A stretch of DNA of 64,000 nucleotides from Sphingobium quisquiliarum P25 (GCF_000445065.1 NZ_ATHO01000007.1:48096-112095), one strand, 5' to 3'; positions 15,530-23,356 are shown, counted from the first letter of the stretch. The notes: generated by a model not told the origin, from the sequence alone. Translations and numbers: made by a program.

Positions 15530-17181
15530 CAGCTTGTCCCCCGTCTTGACTGGAACCGCTCTCGGATGCGGTCAGCGATGATGGTCTTGTCGAGCGTTTC
15601 GCCCAGCAGCGCGTCGATGAAGGCGCGGTCTGCCTCAGGCAGCGAGCCGAGCGGTCGCCGGAGCTGGTCGACGATGGCGTGGCGCGCCGCGAGCCCGGTC
15701 GGGTATGCCGTCTCGACCGCCGGCTCCGGAAAAGGTGTTTGCCGCACCGCGAGCCCTGCGGTGGAGGGCGGCAGCGACGGCAGCGGCCGGTCGCCGCCCG
15801 TCACGGTCGCGCGGGGCAGCCCCAGCTGGTCAGCGAGCCGGACCACCTTGTCGAGCCGCTCCTCGGCGCGGCTCTTCTGATACTTGCGATAGCGGTAGAG
15901 CGGCACGGCGCCGCGCGACGGCTCGTAAGGGCCATGCCGCTTGCCGTCATGCTCCACGAAGAGCTGCTGGTCGAACAGCCCCCAGAGCAGCGTCACCGTC
16001 TCGCCGGCGAGCTCGGGCTCGACCTCGTAGGAAGCGCCCTCAACCGAGACGGTCGCGTCGCCCGCAACGGTGCGCCGCTCGGGCTCACGAGCGAAGGCGC
16101 AGAACCGCTCCCATGAACACATGGCCCGCACGCCATCGCCGGGCAGGTGCCGCAGCCAGTGCTCGATCCGCGCGTGTGGCTCGGAACGATGGTCGCCGTT
16201 GTTGTAGGTGACCAGCGCACGCCGCATCCACAGATTGGCTTCCGCCTCGTCCTTGGGTTTGTGGAAGTGGTACAACGTCTCGTGCACCTCCTTCACCGTG
16301 CGGAACGGCCGCTCGACCTTGCCCTTGGCGCGGGCCGCGGTGTGCCGGTCGTCGGCCTTCGGCGGCAGATGGGTGAGGACGCGCACGCCGAGGCTGCCCA
16401 TCACCGACTGGAACACGCGCGACCGGCTGACCGGGCCGTTGTCCATGTAGATCGTGACCGGCAGGCCCTGGAACGGCAGTTCGGGCTCAGGCTTGGCGGC
16501 GAAGGCGTTGAATAGAAAGCGCAGCGCGGACTCGGCATCCTCGCCATAGACGCTGCGATATTCCTGGTAGACCACGCCCGAGCAGTCATCGACGGCCGAG
16601 AACAGCATCAGCGTGGGTTTGCCGCGACCCTGCTCGATCCAGAGCGGCGCCTCGACCTGCTTGAGGTCGGACGGGCTCATGTCGAAGTGCCACAGCTCGT
16701 TGGATCGCCGCGCCTGAAAACGAACGGCTGCGTGGGGGCGGGTCACGCGGGCATAGTCCAGCCCTGATGAGCGGAGCAGCCGGTCGATGGTCGCCCGCTT
16801 CAGCAGGCCGGGTGCTACCTTGACCAGGCCCTCCGGCGTCTCGACGCCATCGGTTTCCAGGAACTCGATGGCGCGGGCGGTCGAAACGTGCCGGCCCTTC
16901 TTGTTGGTGGTCCTGATCTTCAGTGCGGCGACGATCTCGGCGTAGCGCTCCATCTCGGCCTGCGGGGCAACCCGCGTCGCACCATGGTCGGACCGGCGCA
17001 CCGACTTGGGGCGGTTCAGCTCGCGCAACGCCCGGTAAAGGGTCCAGATGGAGATGCCATAGGCCTCGGCCGCACGGGCGATGATCTCGGTGCGACCGGG
17101 GTCGCGTGGGGGCAACAGCGACAACCGTCGGCGAAGATCGATCAGCGCCTCTCCAGGCGGTCGCTTCGCCCGGTCAGCCAT
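15529..17181 (-). CDS. Mu/TniA-type DDE transposase
   Basis: The 550-residue transposase cuts and joins the element ends. An N-terminal helix-turn-helix region (ARAAEAYGISIWTLYRALRE) is followed by the RNase H-like rve domain. It has an Asp in ELWHFDMSP (about residue 167), an Asp in VTIYMDNGPVS (about 247) and a Glu in KGKVERPFR (about 290), a full DDE triad. A Mu-type C-terminal beta domain follows (VSVEGASYEVEPELAGETVT). The ATG at 17181 is preferred to the longer frame (17232) because it overlaps the resolvase stop by 8 bp and gives the usual family length. It belongs to the group of Tn552, Tn5053 and Mu rather than to small IS transposases. Confidence 0.9.
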   Translation of the reverse strand: MADRAKRPPGEALIDLRRRLSLLPPRDPGRTEIIARAAEAYGISIWTLYRALRELNRPKSVRRSDHGATRVAPQAEMERYAEIVAALKIRTTNKKGRHVSTARAIEFLETDGVETPEGLVKVAPGLLKRATIDRLLRSSGLDYARVTRPHAAVRFQARRSNELWHFDMSPSDLKQVEAPLWIEQGRGKPTLMLFSAVDDCSGVVYQEYRSVYGEDAESALRFLFNAFAAKPEPELPFQGLPVTIYMDNGPVSRSRVFQSVMGSLGVRVLTHLPPKADDRHTAARAKGKVERPFRTVKEVHETLYHFHKPKDEAEANLWMRRALVTYNNGDHRSEPHARIEHWLRHLPGDGVRAMCSWERFCAFAREPERRTVAGDATVSVEGASYEVEPELAGETVTLLWGLFDQQLFVEHDGKRHGPYEPSRGAVPLYRYRKYQKSRAEERLDKVVRLADQLGLPRATVTGGDRPLPSLPPSTAGLAVRQTPFPEPAVETAYPTGLAARHAIVDQLRRPLGSLPEADRAFIDALLGETLDKTIIADRIRERFQSRRGTS

Positions 17182-17770
17182 GGGCTGTTGCAGCCTCCTT
17201 GATCGATGCACCGCTGCCGCGCTTGCCTGCATAGCGATAGAGGGTCGCGACCGACACGCCCATGCGCTTGGCGATGTCGCGCACCGGCAACGTGCCCTCC
17301 TTCATCATCGCCCGTGCCGCGGCGACGTCGCTCGGGCGCATTGCCGATGGGCGGCCACCCTTGCGACCCTGCCGGCGCGCCTCCACTAGCCCCGCGGTAG
17401 TTCGCTCGCGGATCAGGGCACGCTCGAACTGCGCGATGGCGCCGAACACGTGAAAGGTGAGCATGCCACCCGGCGTTGTCGTGTCGATGCTCTCGGTCAG
17501 CGACACCAGCCCGATCTTCTCGCGCTCCAGATCCTCGGCCGTGGCGATCAACTTCTTGAGCGAGCGGGCGAGGCGGTCGAGCTTCCAAACAACCAGCGTG
17601 TCGCCTGCGCGCAGCACGTCTTCCAGAATGCGCGCCAGTTCGGGCCGGTCATCGCGCGCGCCCGACGCCTTTTCGGTGAACACCCGCTCGCAGCCGGCCC
17701 GCCGCAGCGCATCGAGCTGGAGCTCGGGGTTCTGGTCGCTGGTGCTGACCCTGGCATAGCCGACCCGCAT
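17174..17770 (-). CDS. Serine resolvase/invertase (TniR/BinR-like)
   Basis: This 198-residue small serine recombinase has the catalytic serine in YARVSTSDQN (Ser9). It also has the arginine motif KLDRLARSLKKL and the GMLTFHVFGAIAQFERALIRER helix, and ends in a helix-turn-helix (VRDIAKRMGVSVATLYRYAG). Resolvases of this type separate the cointegrate that replicative transposition leaves. It is the first gene of the three-gene transposition unit. The 165-bp gap before the divergent cargo gene is the natural place for its res site. Confidence 0.93.
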   Translation of the reverse strand: MRVGYARVSTSDQNPELQLDALRRAGCERVFTEKASGARDDRPELARILEDVLRAGDTLVVWKLDRLARSLKKLIATAEDLEREKIGLVSLTESIDTTTPGGMLTFHVFGAIAQFERALIRERTTAGLVEARRQGRKGGRPSAMRPSDVAAARAMMKEGTLPVRDIAKRMGVSVATLYRYAGKRGSGASIKEAATAHG

Positions 17771-17935
17771 GAGCGTCTGATCTTCTCCAAACTCGTGCGG
17801 GGCATACCGTTTTGCGACGCGGGTTTCCAGAACAGTTTTGACAAAGTGCGGCCCGCAGATTTACGTTGCCGGCCCAGCAAGGCGATCGGCTCGTCAGAAA
17901 CGGTCGTTTTGCAGAACCGCTGAGGAGCCGGGTTC
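17771..17935. promoter_or_regulatory. Divergent promoter region and probable res site
   Basis: The gap lies between the resolvase and the divergent cargo gene. Imperfect dyads recur in it: CCGTTTTGCGAC near 17808, AACAGTTTTGACAAAG near 17831, and CAGAAACGGTCGTTTTGC near 17898. The last is nearly symmetric about its centre. Small serine resolvases bind two or three such subsites next to their own gene. Exact subsite limits cannot be set by eye. Confidence 0.4.
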
Positions 17936-18628
17936 ATGCAGGTGCTCGATACGGTTGGCTGGGTCGGTGATGGCGACGACACCGACTTCTTCCTCGCAAT
18001 CGAGCGCACCTTCGATCTGCGCCTGCGCTCGAACCTGCCTTGGACAACGTTCGGCGAGGTGCGTGACCATGTCGTCGCGCATGTCGCAGCCTACAGCGGG
18101 GGCGGCACGACATGCGCCACGCAGATGACGTTCTACAGGCTTCGACGCGCGCTCGGGCTTGGCCGGCACGTCGGGCCGGATGCGCCGTTGGCGCCGCTGA
18201 TCGGTGGGAAGCTGCGCCAAGCGTTCAGCGACCTGGAAGCCGATACCGACCTCAAGATGCCGGCGACGCGAGCCGGATGGCTTGGGATTGTCAGTGGTCT
18301 CTGCTTCGCTGTCGCGGTCGCGATCCTCGCCTTCACGACGCTGGCACCTCCCCTTCGCATCTTCGCTGCTGGAGCGAGCGCCTACGCGGGGCTATGGTTA
18401 CGGCACCTCGACCGCCGGCGATTACCTCGGAGGTGCGACACTATCGGCGATCTCGCCCGACTGGTCACGGAGCAGAACCGTGGCAGGCTTGCCCGCGACG
18501 GCGCGCGCCTCACCGCCCCCGAGATTTGGCGGATCATCCAGCAACTGGCCGCCGAGGAGAGCGGGATCGACCCCGATCTGATTGGGTCGGAAACGACCTT
18601 CTTCCGAGCCAAAGTGCGAGCAGCCTGA
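17936..18628 (+). CDS. Predicted membrane protein with split ACP-like (DUF1493-like) ends, cargo
   Basis: The 230 residues have an unusual layout. The N-terminus (GWVGDGDDTDFFLAIERTFD, then LRL...TFGEVRDHVVAHV) looks like the second half of an acyl-carrier-like DUF1493 domain, where GDD stands at the usual D-S-L position. The extreme C-terminus (IWRIIQQLAAEESGIDPDLI then GSETTFF) looks like the first helix and loop of the same fold. Between them are one or two membrane spans (WLGIVSGLCFAVAVAILAF, IFAAGASAYAGLWL). No serine for phosphopantetheine is present, so a carrier function is doubtful. A ribosome site, GAGGAG, lies 8 bp before the ATG. It is divergent from the resolvase and inside the transposon. 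The function is unknown and the domain reading is mine. Confidence 0.65.
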   Translation: MQVLDTVGWVGDGDDTDFFLAIERTFDLRLRSNLPWTTFGEVRDHVVAHVAAYSGGGTTCATQMTFYRLRRALGLGRHVGPDAPLAPLIGGKLRQAFSDLEADTDLKMPATRAGWLGIVSGLCFAVAVAILAFTTLAPPLRIFAAGASAYAGLWLRHLDRRRLPRRCDTIGDLARLVTEQNRGRLARDGARLTAPEIWRIIQQLAAEESGIDPDLIGSETTFFRAKVRAA

Positions 18629-18656
18629 TCAATGGCTTACTGGATTGCATAGATTG

Positions 18657-19109
18657 ATGCCGAGACACGGGACATTGCGTGGCGTCGGACTGACGGCTTT
18701 GGGTGCCGTTGTCGTCGCAGGCTCTTTCGTCGCTCTCGGATTGCGACCGGATGGGATCGCCAGCTACTATCGCGATACGCTGACTCCGGCAGGGTTTGCC
18801 ATTTGGTTCTGCGGCTTCGTAGCCGCCACACTCGCTCCACCCGCCATAGCTGTACTCTGCTGGTTTGGCGCCATGCGGTTCCGCTACGGGTGGCTTCTCC
18901 ACATCCTGCTTGTTCCTGCCACCTACGCCGCTGTGCGAGGATCAATCGCGCTCATGCTCGCGGTAGCAAGTGAGCCGGACAGCGATGGCCCAACGAGATG
19001 GGCTACCGATCCAGCAGTGATGCTGATGGTGGTTTGCCCCATCGTGTACTTTCTGATCTTGGGTTCCACAAAGCTGCGTGAGCATCGCGCATCAGCAAAT
19101 GACTGCTAA
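18657..19109 (+). CDS. Four-helix membrane protein, transposon cargo
   Basis: This 150-residue protein of unknown function has four predicted membrane helices: GVGLTALGAVVVAGSFVALG, GFAIWFCGFVAATLAPPAIA, WLLHILLVPATYAAVRGSIA and VMLMVVCPIVYFLILGS. The ATG at 18657 is preferred over the one at 18582, which would overlap the previous gene by 47 bp, although its ribosome site is weak. It follows the previous cargo gene by 28 bp and was probably transcribed with it. It ends 14 bp before the right inverted repeat. Confidence 0.6.
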   Translation: MPRHGTLRGVGLTALGAVVVAGSFVALGLRPDGIASYYRDTLTPAGFAIWFCGFVAATLAPPAIAVLCWFGAMRFRYGWLLHILLVPATYAAVRGSIALMLAVASEPDSDGPTRWATDPAVMLMVVCPIVYFLILGSTKLREHRASANDC

Positions 19110-19123
19110 TCTCGACTTTGTAG

Positions 19124-19288
19124 TTGGCAGATACCATGAGCGGCCCTTTGCCGTTTGCGAGCAGACGCGGATGATGGCGAGCACATTGTCGGATAGCGTG
19201 AGCAGCATAGTCGGCTCGTTGTCAGGTAATCTGGGCAGGAAAAGGCGCTGTTTGCGAGCAGAAGCTGCTACGGTTGCAAGCGCCTACA
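19124..19288 (-). repeat. Transposon terminal inverted repeat, right (165 bp)
   Basis: It is the reverse-complement partner of 13656-13820. Read from the outside inward it begins TGTAGGCG and contains the same two TGCTCGCAAAC sites at the same distances. Equal length without gaps shows that the spacing of the internal sites is under selection. With the target duplication it fills the otherwise gene-free stretch after the last cargo gene. Confidence 0.9.
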
Positions 19289-19294
19289 GCTAAG
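19289..19294 (+). repeat. Target-site duplication, right copy
   Basis: GCTAAG follows the transposon end CGCCTACA and repeats the hexamer at 13650-13655 in the same orientation. Confidence 0.88.
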
Positions 19295-19365
19295 CGCACG
19301 CCTGCTGTAGGCTGGAACCAGCCGTGGAAGGAACCCACTTTCGCGCCGCCGCCCTCGCCGTTCAA

Positions 19366-19394
19366 CGATCCGGCCGCGCTTCACGGCCGGATCG
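19366..19394 (-). terminator. Hairpin after the O-demethylase gene
   Basis: CGATCCGGCCG pairs perfectly with CGGCCGGATCG (11-bp stem, 7-base loop). It lies 17 bp beyond the stop of the minus-strand O-demethylase gene. There is no clear T run after it on that strand, so it may be a weak or Rho-assisted terminator. Confidence 0.55.
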
Positions 19395-19410
19395 CTGGAC
19401 ATGAACCGGC

Positions 19411-20820
19411 TCAGCCCGCCTTCACCGCCCTGGTGCGCCAGCCATCGGCGTAGGAATCGCGTGCCACCTCGGAGTAAGGCACCGGCGCGACGATCGCCTT
19501 GATTTCGGTTTGCACATGCGGCTCGACGGTGGGCTTGCGGGTGCCGCCGTCCGGCTCGCCCCAAAGCAGCGTCACCTCGGTTCCCGGCTTCGCCAGTTCA
19601 GCATCGACCATGGCGAGCGCAAGGAAGCGGCCAGCATTCACCGTGTAGCCGATCCAGGTCGACAGGCCGACGATCTTCCCGTCTTTCAAGACGGAATCAT
19701 AGGGGTGCATGCAATAGACGGAGGTGGGGAATTCCAGGAATTTCGCCTTGTCGCCGGTCTGGAGCATGGAGCTCATGACCCGGACGATGTCTTCATTGTC
19801 GAGGGCCAGCGTGACCTTGGTCCGATGGGGCTGGTCCTTCATCTTCTCCAGCGCTTCGCGGCCGACGAAGTCATGATCGAACTTCACCATGATGCCGTAG
19901 CCGAGATCCCAGGGCGTCAGATAATAGTCTTCGATATTGCCGGAAACGAAGCTGCCGCCCAGCGAGCACATGCCTTCATAGGATTTCGCGCCCAGCCATT
20001 CGCGGAAACCCCTGGTGCCTTCGCCGGTGTAGACAGCGGGCAGAGGCGAAGGAATCCAGCCGGATTCGAGCGTGTTGGATGAATAGGTGCGGCCGCCGCA
20101 CAGGGTCAGGCCGAAATCCTTGCCCGCTTCGATCAGGGTATTGCGGACGGTGTCATAATCCTTCCAGGGGCCAAAAAGTTCGTAACCCGGCTGCCCGACC
20201 ATGCCGTGGCGCAGTGCCCGCACCTCGACGCCGGCGATCTTCACGGGCGCCATGTGGAAGAATTTCAGGTCCGGCGGGGTTTCGCCCATCGCCTTTTCCA
20301 GAACCTTCATCGCGTTGGGGCCCTGGAGCTGGAAGCGATAGTTGCGGCGGTAACCCTGCTGGTCCAGCGGGCGCGCGGCGGTGCGCTCGTCGCGTTCCAC
20401 CTTGACGTCCCACTTGCCGGTCGAGGCCCAATATTCGACCCACTCGATCGAGGGCGCGCGGCCGACCAGTTCGAACTTTTCCTCTTCGAGGTAGAAGAGG
20501 ATGACGTCGCCGATCACATAGCCTTCCGGCGTGACCGGCGCGAATTGCTTGGCGCGATTGGGAACGAAGCCCTTGAAGCTGTTGGGCGCGAGGTAGGACA
20601 GCATGTCGAAAGCGCCCGGTCCGGTGACGAGCAGATCGACCATGTGGAAGCTCTGGTTGAACAGCACCGCGGTTTCCGCCCAGCTGCGCTGTTCATCGCG
20701 CCAGTTGGAATATTCGCCCGGAACGCCGGGATAGACATTGGGACCGGCCTGCTGGTTGCGCAGGAATTCAACGATGTTGCCTTGTTCATCCAGAATCTTC
20801 TGGAGTGTCTTCTCGCTCAT
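19411..20820 (-). CDS. Tetrahydrofolate-dependent O-demethylase (LigM/DesA/Dmt-like)
   Basis: This GcvT-fold enzyme moves a methyl group from an aryl methyl ether to tetrahydrofolate, giving 5-methyl-THF and a phenol, in the cytoplasm. The 469 residues match LigM of Sphingobium SYK-6 (471 residues) through most of their length, for example FSNWR/YSNWR, HHMVDL/FHMVDL, GYVIGDVILFYLEEEKFELV, SSNTLESGWIPSPLPAVYTG, SFVSGNIEDYY and VKFDHDFVGREALE. Known substrates in the family are vanillate, 3-O-methylgallate, syringate and dicamba, and the one used here cannot be told. The start at 20820 is chosen by alignment with LigM and by AAAGG upstream. It diverges from metF-purU-folB, whose products recycle the methyl-THF. 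Confidence 0.9.
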   Translation of the reverse strand: MSEKTLQKILDEQGNIVEFLRNQQAGPNVYPGVPGEYSNWRDEQRSWAETAVLFNQSFHMVDLLVTGPGAFDMLSYLAPNSFKGFVPNRAKQFAPVTPEGYVIGDVILFYLEEEKFELVGRAPSIEWVEYWASTGKWDVKVERDERTAARPLDQQGYRRNYRFQLQGPNAMKVLEKAMGETPPDLKFFHMAPVKIAGVEVRALRHGMVGQPGYELFGPWKDYDTVRNTLIEAGKDFGLTLCGGRTYSSNTLESGWIPSPLPAVYTGEGTRGFREWLGAKSYEGMCSLGGSFVSGNIEDYYLTPWDLGYGIMVKFDHDFVGREALEKMKDQPHRTKVTLALDNEDIVRVMSSMLQTGDKAKFLEFPTSVYCMHPYDSVLKDGKIVGLSTWIGYTVNAGRFLALAMVDAELAKPGTEVTLLWGEPDGGTRKPTVEPHVQTEIKAIVAPVPYSEVARDSYADGWRTRAVKAG

Positions 20821-20951
20821 GCCGTTGCCTTTCACTTTTGCGTCTTGGACATATTCAATGGGAATGACAGCCATTCCCTGAGGACTTCATCGAACTTCCG
20901 CTGGCGCCATGCGGCCAGCATTTCAATCACCCGCAATTACGTCCCCCCGAC

Positions 20952-20972
20952 GCAGGAGACGGTCTCCTCCTG
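20952..20972. promoter_or_regulatory. Inverted repeat between O-demethylase and metF
   Basis: GGAGACGGTCTCC (20955-20967) is a perfect 6-1-6 palindrome, and GCAGGAG/CTCCTGC forms an alternative overlapping stem. It lies in the 290-bp divergent control region, 130 bp from the O-demethylase start, where an operator for both directions would be expected. No regulator can be named. IclR is a candidate from its location only. Confidence 0.35.
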
Positions 20973-21110
20973 CCGGGAAACGGGCGATGGAATCACCGGC
21001 CGTTCCGTGATGTCGCACCCCTCCATATTCAATAACATGAAGAATTCACCTATCCGAAGATAATCTGCCACGCTAGAGAGAATCGCACAGCGACATTGGA
21101 GGGGAAAGGA

Positions 21111-21974
21111 ATGCCCATCATTCATCCGAACTGGGATCGCGCCGCTGCCAACATGGTGGATGGCTATTCCCTGGAAATGACGGCGAAGGATGTGGACTCC
21201 CTGCGTGCCGCCGCGCCTGCCCTCAGGCCGGAAACGCCTGTCGCGGTGACGTTTCTGCCGGGCGAGGAATTCAAGGCTCGCATTGCCGCGACAAGGCTGG
21301 TGCGCGATCTGGGCTTTGAACCGATGCCCCATTTTTCGGCGCGCCGCATCCAATCCGCTGGCGAGTTCGAGGATTATCTTTCGGCGGCTGTGGCGGAAGC
21401 GGGCGTGAAGCGCTGCTTCGTGATCGCGGGCGATCCTTCCGAACCGGAAGGTCCTTTTTTCGACAGCAGCGCGCTGATCTCAAGCGGCGCTTTCGAACGG
21501 GCGGGGATCACCGCGATCGGGATCGGCGGCCATCCCGAAGGGCACCCCAATATGAGCAGGCAGCAATGCTGGGACGTGCTGCAAGACAAGGTGGCGGACA
21601 TTGAAAGCCGGGGAATGGCGCCGCTGATCGTTACCCAGTTCGTGTTCGATGCGGATGCGGTTCTGGACTGGCTTGCCGATCTGCGGGCGCGCGGCATCGG
21701 TGCCCCGGTCCGCATCGGCGTTCCCGGACCTGCGGGCATCAAGACATTGCTGCGCTTTGCGGCACGGTGCGGCGTCGGGGCGTCTGCCTCGGTCCTTGCG
21801 AAATACGGCATTTCCATTACGCAGCTGTTCGGTTCGGCAGGACCGGACAAGCTGGTCGACACCTTCGCGCGAAAGCTGGGGCCTCAGCATGGGCGCGTGC
21901 GGCTTCATTTCTATCCCTTTGGCGGGCTTGAGAAGACCGTCGCCTGGATCAACGACTATGACCGCGCGCACTGA
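21111..21974 (+). CDS. metF: Methylenetetrahydrofolate reductase (MetF-like)
   Basis: This 287-residue flavoprotein of the MetF family interconverts 5-methyl-THF and 5,10-methylene-THF. Next to an O-demethylase it is expected to run in the oxidative direction. TIM-barrel landmarks include PVAVTFLPGEEF, FEPMPHFSARRI, KRCFVIAGDPSEPEGPFFDS, GIGGHPEGHP, PLIVTQFVFDADAVLDWLAD and RIGVPGPAG, all typical of MetF. The start at 21111 has GAAAGG just before it. The sequence is more like the MetF linked to LigM clusters than like the housekeeping methionine enzyme. That is judged from memory of the GGHPEGHP and GVPGPAG forms. The gene is followed 29 bp later by purU. Confidence 0.87.
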   Translation: MPIIHPNWDRAAANMVDGYSLEMTAKDVDSLRAAAPALRPETPVAVTFLPGEEFKARIAATRLVRDLGFEPMPHFSARRIQSAGEFEDYLSAAVAEAGVKRCFVIAGDPSEPEGPFFDSSALISSGAFERAGITAIGIGGHPEGHPNMSRQQCWDVLQDKVADIESRGMAPLIVTQFVFDADAVLDWLADLRARGIGAPVRIGVPGPAGIKTLLRFAARCGVGASASVLAKYGISITQLFGSAGPDKLVDTFARKLGPQHGRVRLHFYPFGGLEKTVAWINDYDRAH

Positions 21975-22003
21975 CGCGGCAGTAAAGAAAGGAGGAGTCT
22001 GAC

Positions 22004-22861
22004 GTGCCCGACATCTACACCTTGCGGCTTCAATGTGACGACAAGCCCGGCCTTGTCGCGCAAGTGGCCGGATTTCTCGCTTCACGCGGCTGCAACATCG
22101 TCGATGCGCAGCAATTCGACGACAGCATGAACAACAAATTCTTCATGCGCATCGCGTTCAAGCCGGGCGCGGGCGAGACGCTGGAGTCGCTGCGTGACGG
22201 CTTTGCGCCGGTCAGCGAAGGCGCGGGGATGGAATGGGTCATGCGGGACCAGGCCACTCCGAAAAAGGTGGTGCTGATGGTTTCCAAATGGGACCATTGC
22301 CTTGGCGATCTGCTCTACCGTTACCGGATTGGCGAACTGGCGATGGATGTCGTAGCGATCATTTCCAACCATCCGCGCGAATTGCTGCACACATCGCTGA
22401 TCGGCGACGTTCCTTATCATTATTTCCCGGTGACGAAGGACACGAAGGCGGAGCAGGAAGCCAGGATCAAGCAAGTTGTGAACGATAGCGGGGCGGAGCT
22501 GGTGGTACTCGCCCGCTATATGCAGATATTGTCCGATGACATGGCCGCTTTCCTGTCCGGCCGGTGCATCAACATCCATCACAGCTTCCTGCCCGGCTTC
22601 AAGGGGGCCAAGCCCTATCACCAGGCCTATGACCGCGGCGTCAAGATGATCGGCGCGACCGCCCACTATGTCACCGCCGACCTTGATGAAGGCCCCATCA
22701 TCCATCAGGACGTCGAAATGATCGGCCATGCCGACGTGCCCGACGAACTTGTCCGCAGGGGCCGGGATATCGAGCGCCGCGTCCTTGCGGAGGCCGTCCG
22801 CCTGCACCTTCAGGACCGCGTGTTCCTGAACCAGTCGCGCACGGTCGTGTTCAAAAGCTGA
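22004..22861 (+). CDS. purU: Formyltetrahydrofolate deformylase
   Basis: PurU hydrolyses 10-formyl-THF to formate and free THF. In this setting it closes the cycle by returning THF to the O-demethylase. The 285 residues have an N-terminal ACT domain (LRLQCDDKPGLVAQVAGFLA) and a C-terminal formyl-transferase domain. The domain holds the hydrolase motifs INIHHSFLPGFKGAKPYHQA (with the N-x-H pair) and HYVTADLDEGPIIHQDV (with the Asp). The start is a GTG at 22004 behind AAAGGAGGAG. It is second in the metF-purU-folB unit. Confidence 0.93.
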   Translation: MPDIYTLRLQCDDKPGLVAQVAGFLASRGCNIVDAQQFDDSMNNKFFMRIAFKPGAGETLESLRDGFAPVSEGAGMEWVMRDQATPKKVVLMVSKWDHCLGDLLYRYRIGELAMDVVAIISNHPRELLHTSLIGDVPYHYFPVTKDTKAEQEARIKQVVNDSGAELVVLARYMQILSDDMAAFLSGRCINIHHSFLPGFKGAKPYHQAYDRGVKMIGATAHYVTADLDEGPIIHQDVEMIGHADVPDELVRRGRDIERRVLAEAVRLHLQDRVFLNQSRTVVFKS

Positions 22862-22962
22862 CGCATGGCGCGCCAGCTTCCCGGTCCCCGCAGCGCAGGG
22901 CCGATGACCATCGCATATCTGCTCAGCAATATGATAAAGGCGGCGGAGAGGGCCCAGCCAAG

Positions 22963-23346
22963 ATGATGAATTCCGTTCTTACCAAGGTTCGCGTCAAGGA
23001 GTTGCCGCTTCTGGCGGACATCGGCATCAACCCCGACGAAATCGGCCGCCGCCAGCCCCTCGTCATCACGGTGGAGTTGCTGCTGTCCACCGGAGCCGTG
23101 AAGGGCATAGAGGACACGGTCGATTACCGCCGGATCGTCAAGGCGGCGGAATCGCTTTCTCTGGTGCACATCCCCCTGATCGAAACCTTTGCCTATATGC
23201 TTGCCCAGAAATGCCTTTCATGGACCCATGTGGTTGAGGCGGACGTCAGCATCGACAAGCCGTTCGCGATCACGCGCGGCATGGCGGGGGTGGAGGTGTC
23301 GGTGCGCCGCGATCAGCAAGGGCATGCACCCGATCTTCCGGCATGA
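22963..23346 (+). CDS. folB: Dihydroneopterin aldolase (FolB-like)
   Basis: FolB converts dihydroneopterin into 6-hydroxymethyl-dihydropterin and glycolaldehyde in folate synthesis. The 127 residues show the family core: ADIGINPDEIGRRQPLVITV, TVDYRRIVKAAESLS, LIETFAYMLAQKCL and SIDKPFAITRGMAGVEVSVR. Its place after metF and purU suggests it boosts the THF pool that methyl transfer consumes. A second in-frame ATG lies 3 bp downstream. Housekeeping folate genes are elsewhere, so this is probably a pathway-dedicated paralogue. Confidence 0.85.
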   Translation: MMNSVLTKVRVKELPLLADIGINPDEIGRRQPLVITVELLLSTGAVKGIEDTVDYRRIVKAAESLSLVHIPLIETFAYMLAQKCLSWTHVVEADVSIDKPFAITRGMAGVEVSVRRDQQGHAPDLPA

Positions 23347-23356
23347 TGCGCCGCCA

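Larger units (their letters stand above)
13656..19288. mobile_element. Complete 5.6-kb Tn552/Tn5053-like transposon with cargo
   Basis: The element is 5,633 bp long, begins TGTAGGCG and ends CGCCTACA. It is bounded by 165-bp inverted repeats that align without gaps (about 80% identical by hand count) and by a 6-bp direct repeat, GCTAAG. Inside are a serine resolvase, a DDE transposase and an AAA+ ATPase, all on the minus strand and overlapping, the order known from Tn552 and related to tniA/tniB/tniR of Tn5053/Tn402. No TniQ gene is seen. Three further genes look like cargo: a lipoprotein at the left, and a predicted membrane protein with ACP-like segments plus a four-helix membrane protein at the right. 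Every gene is intact, so the element may be active. It inserted between an IclR gene and the O-demethylase gene. Confidence 0.92.
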
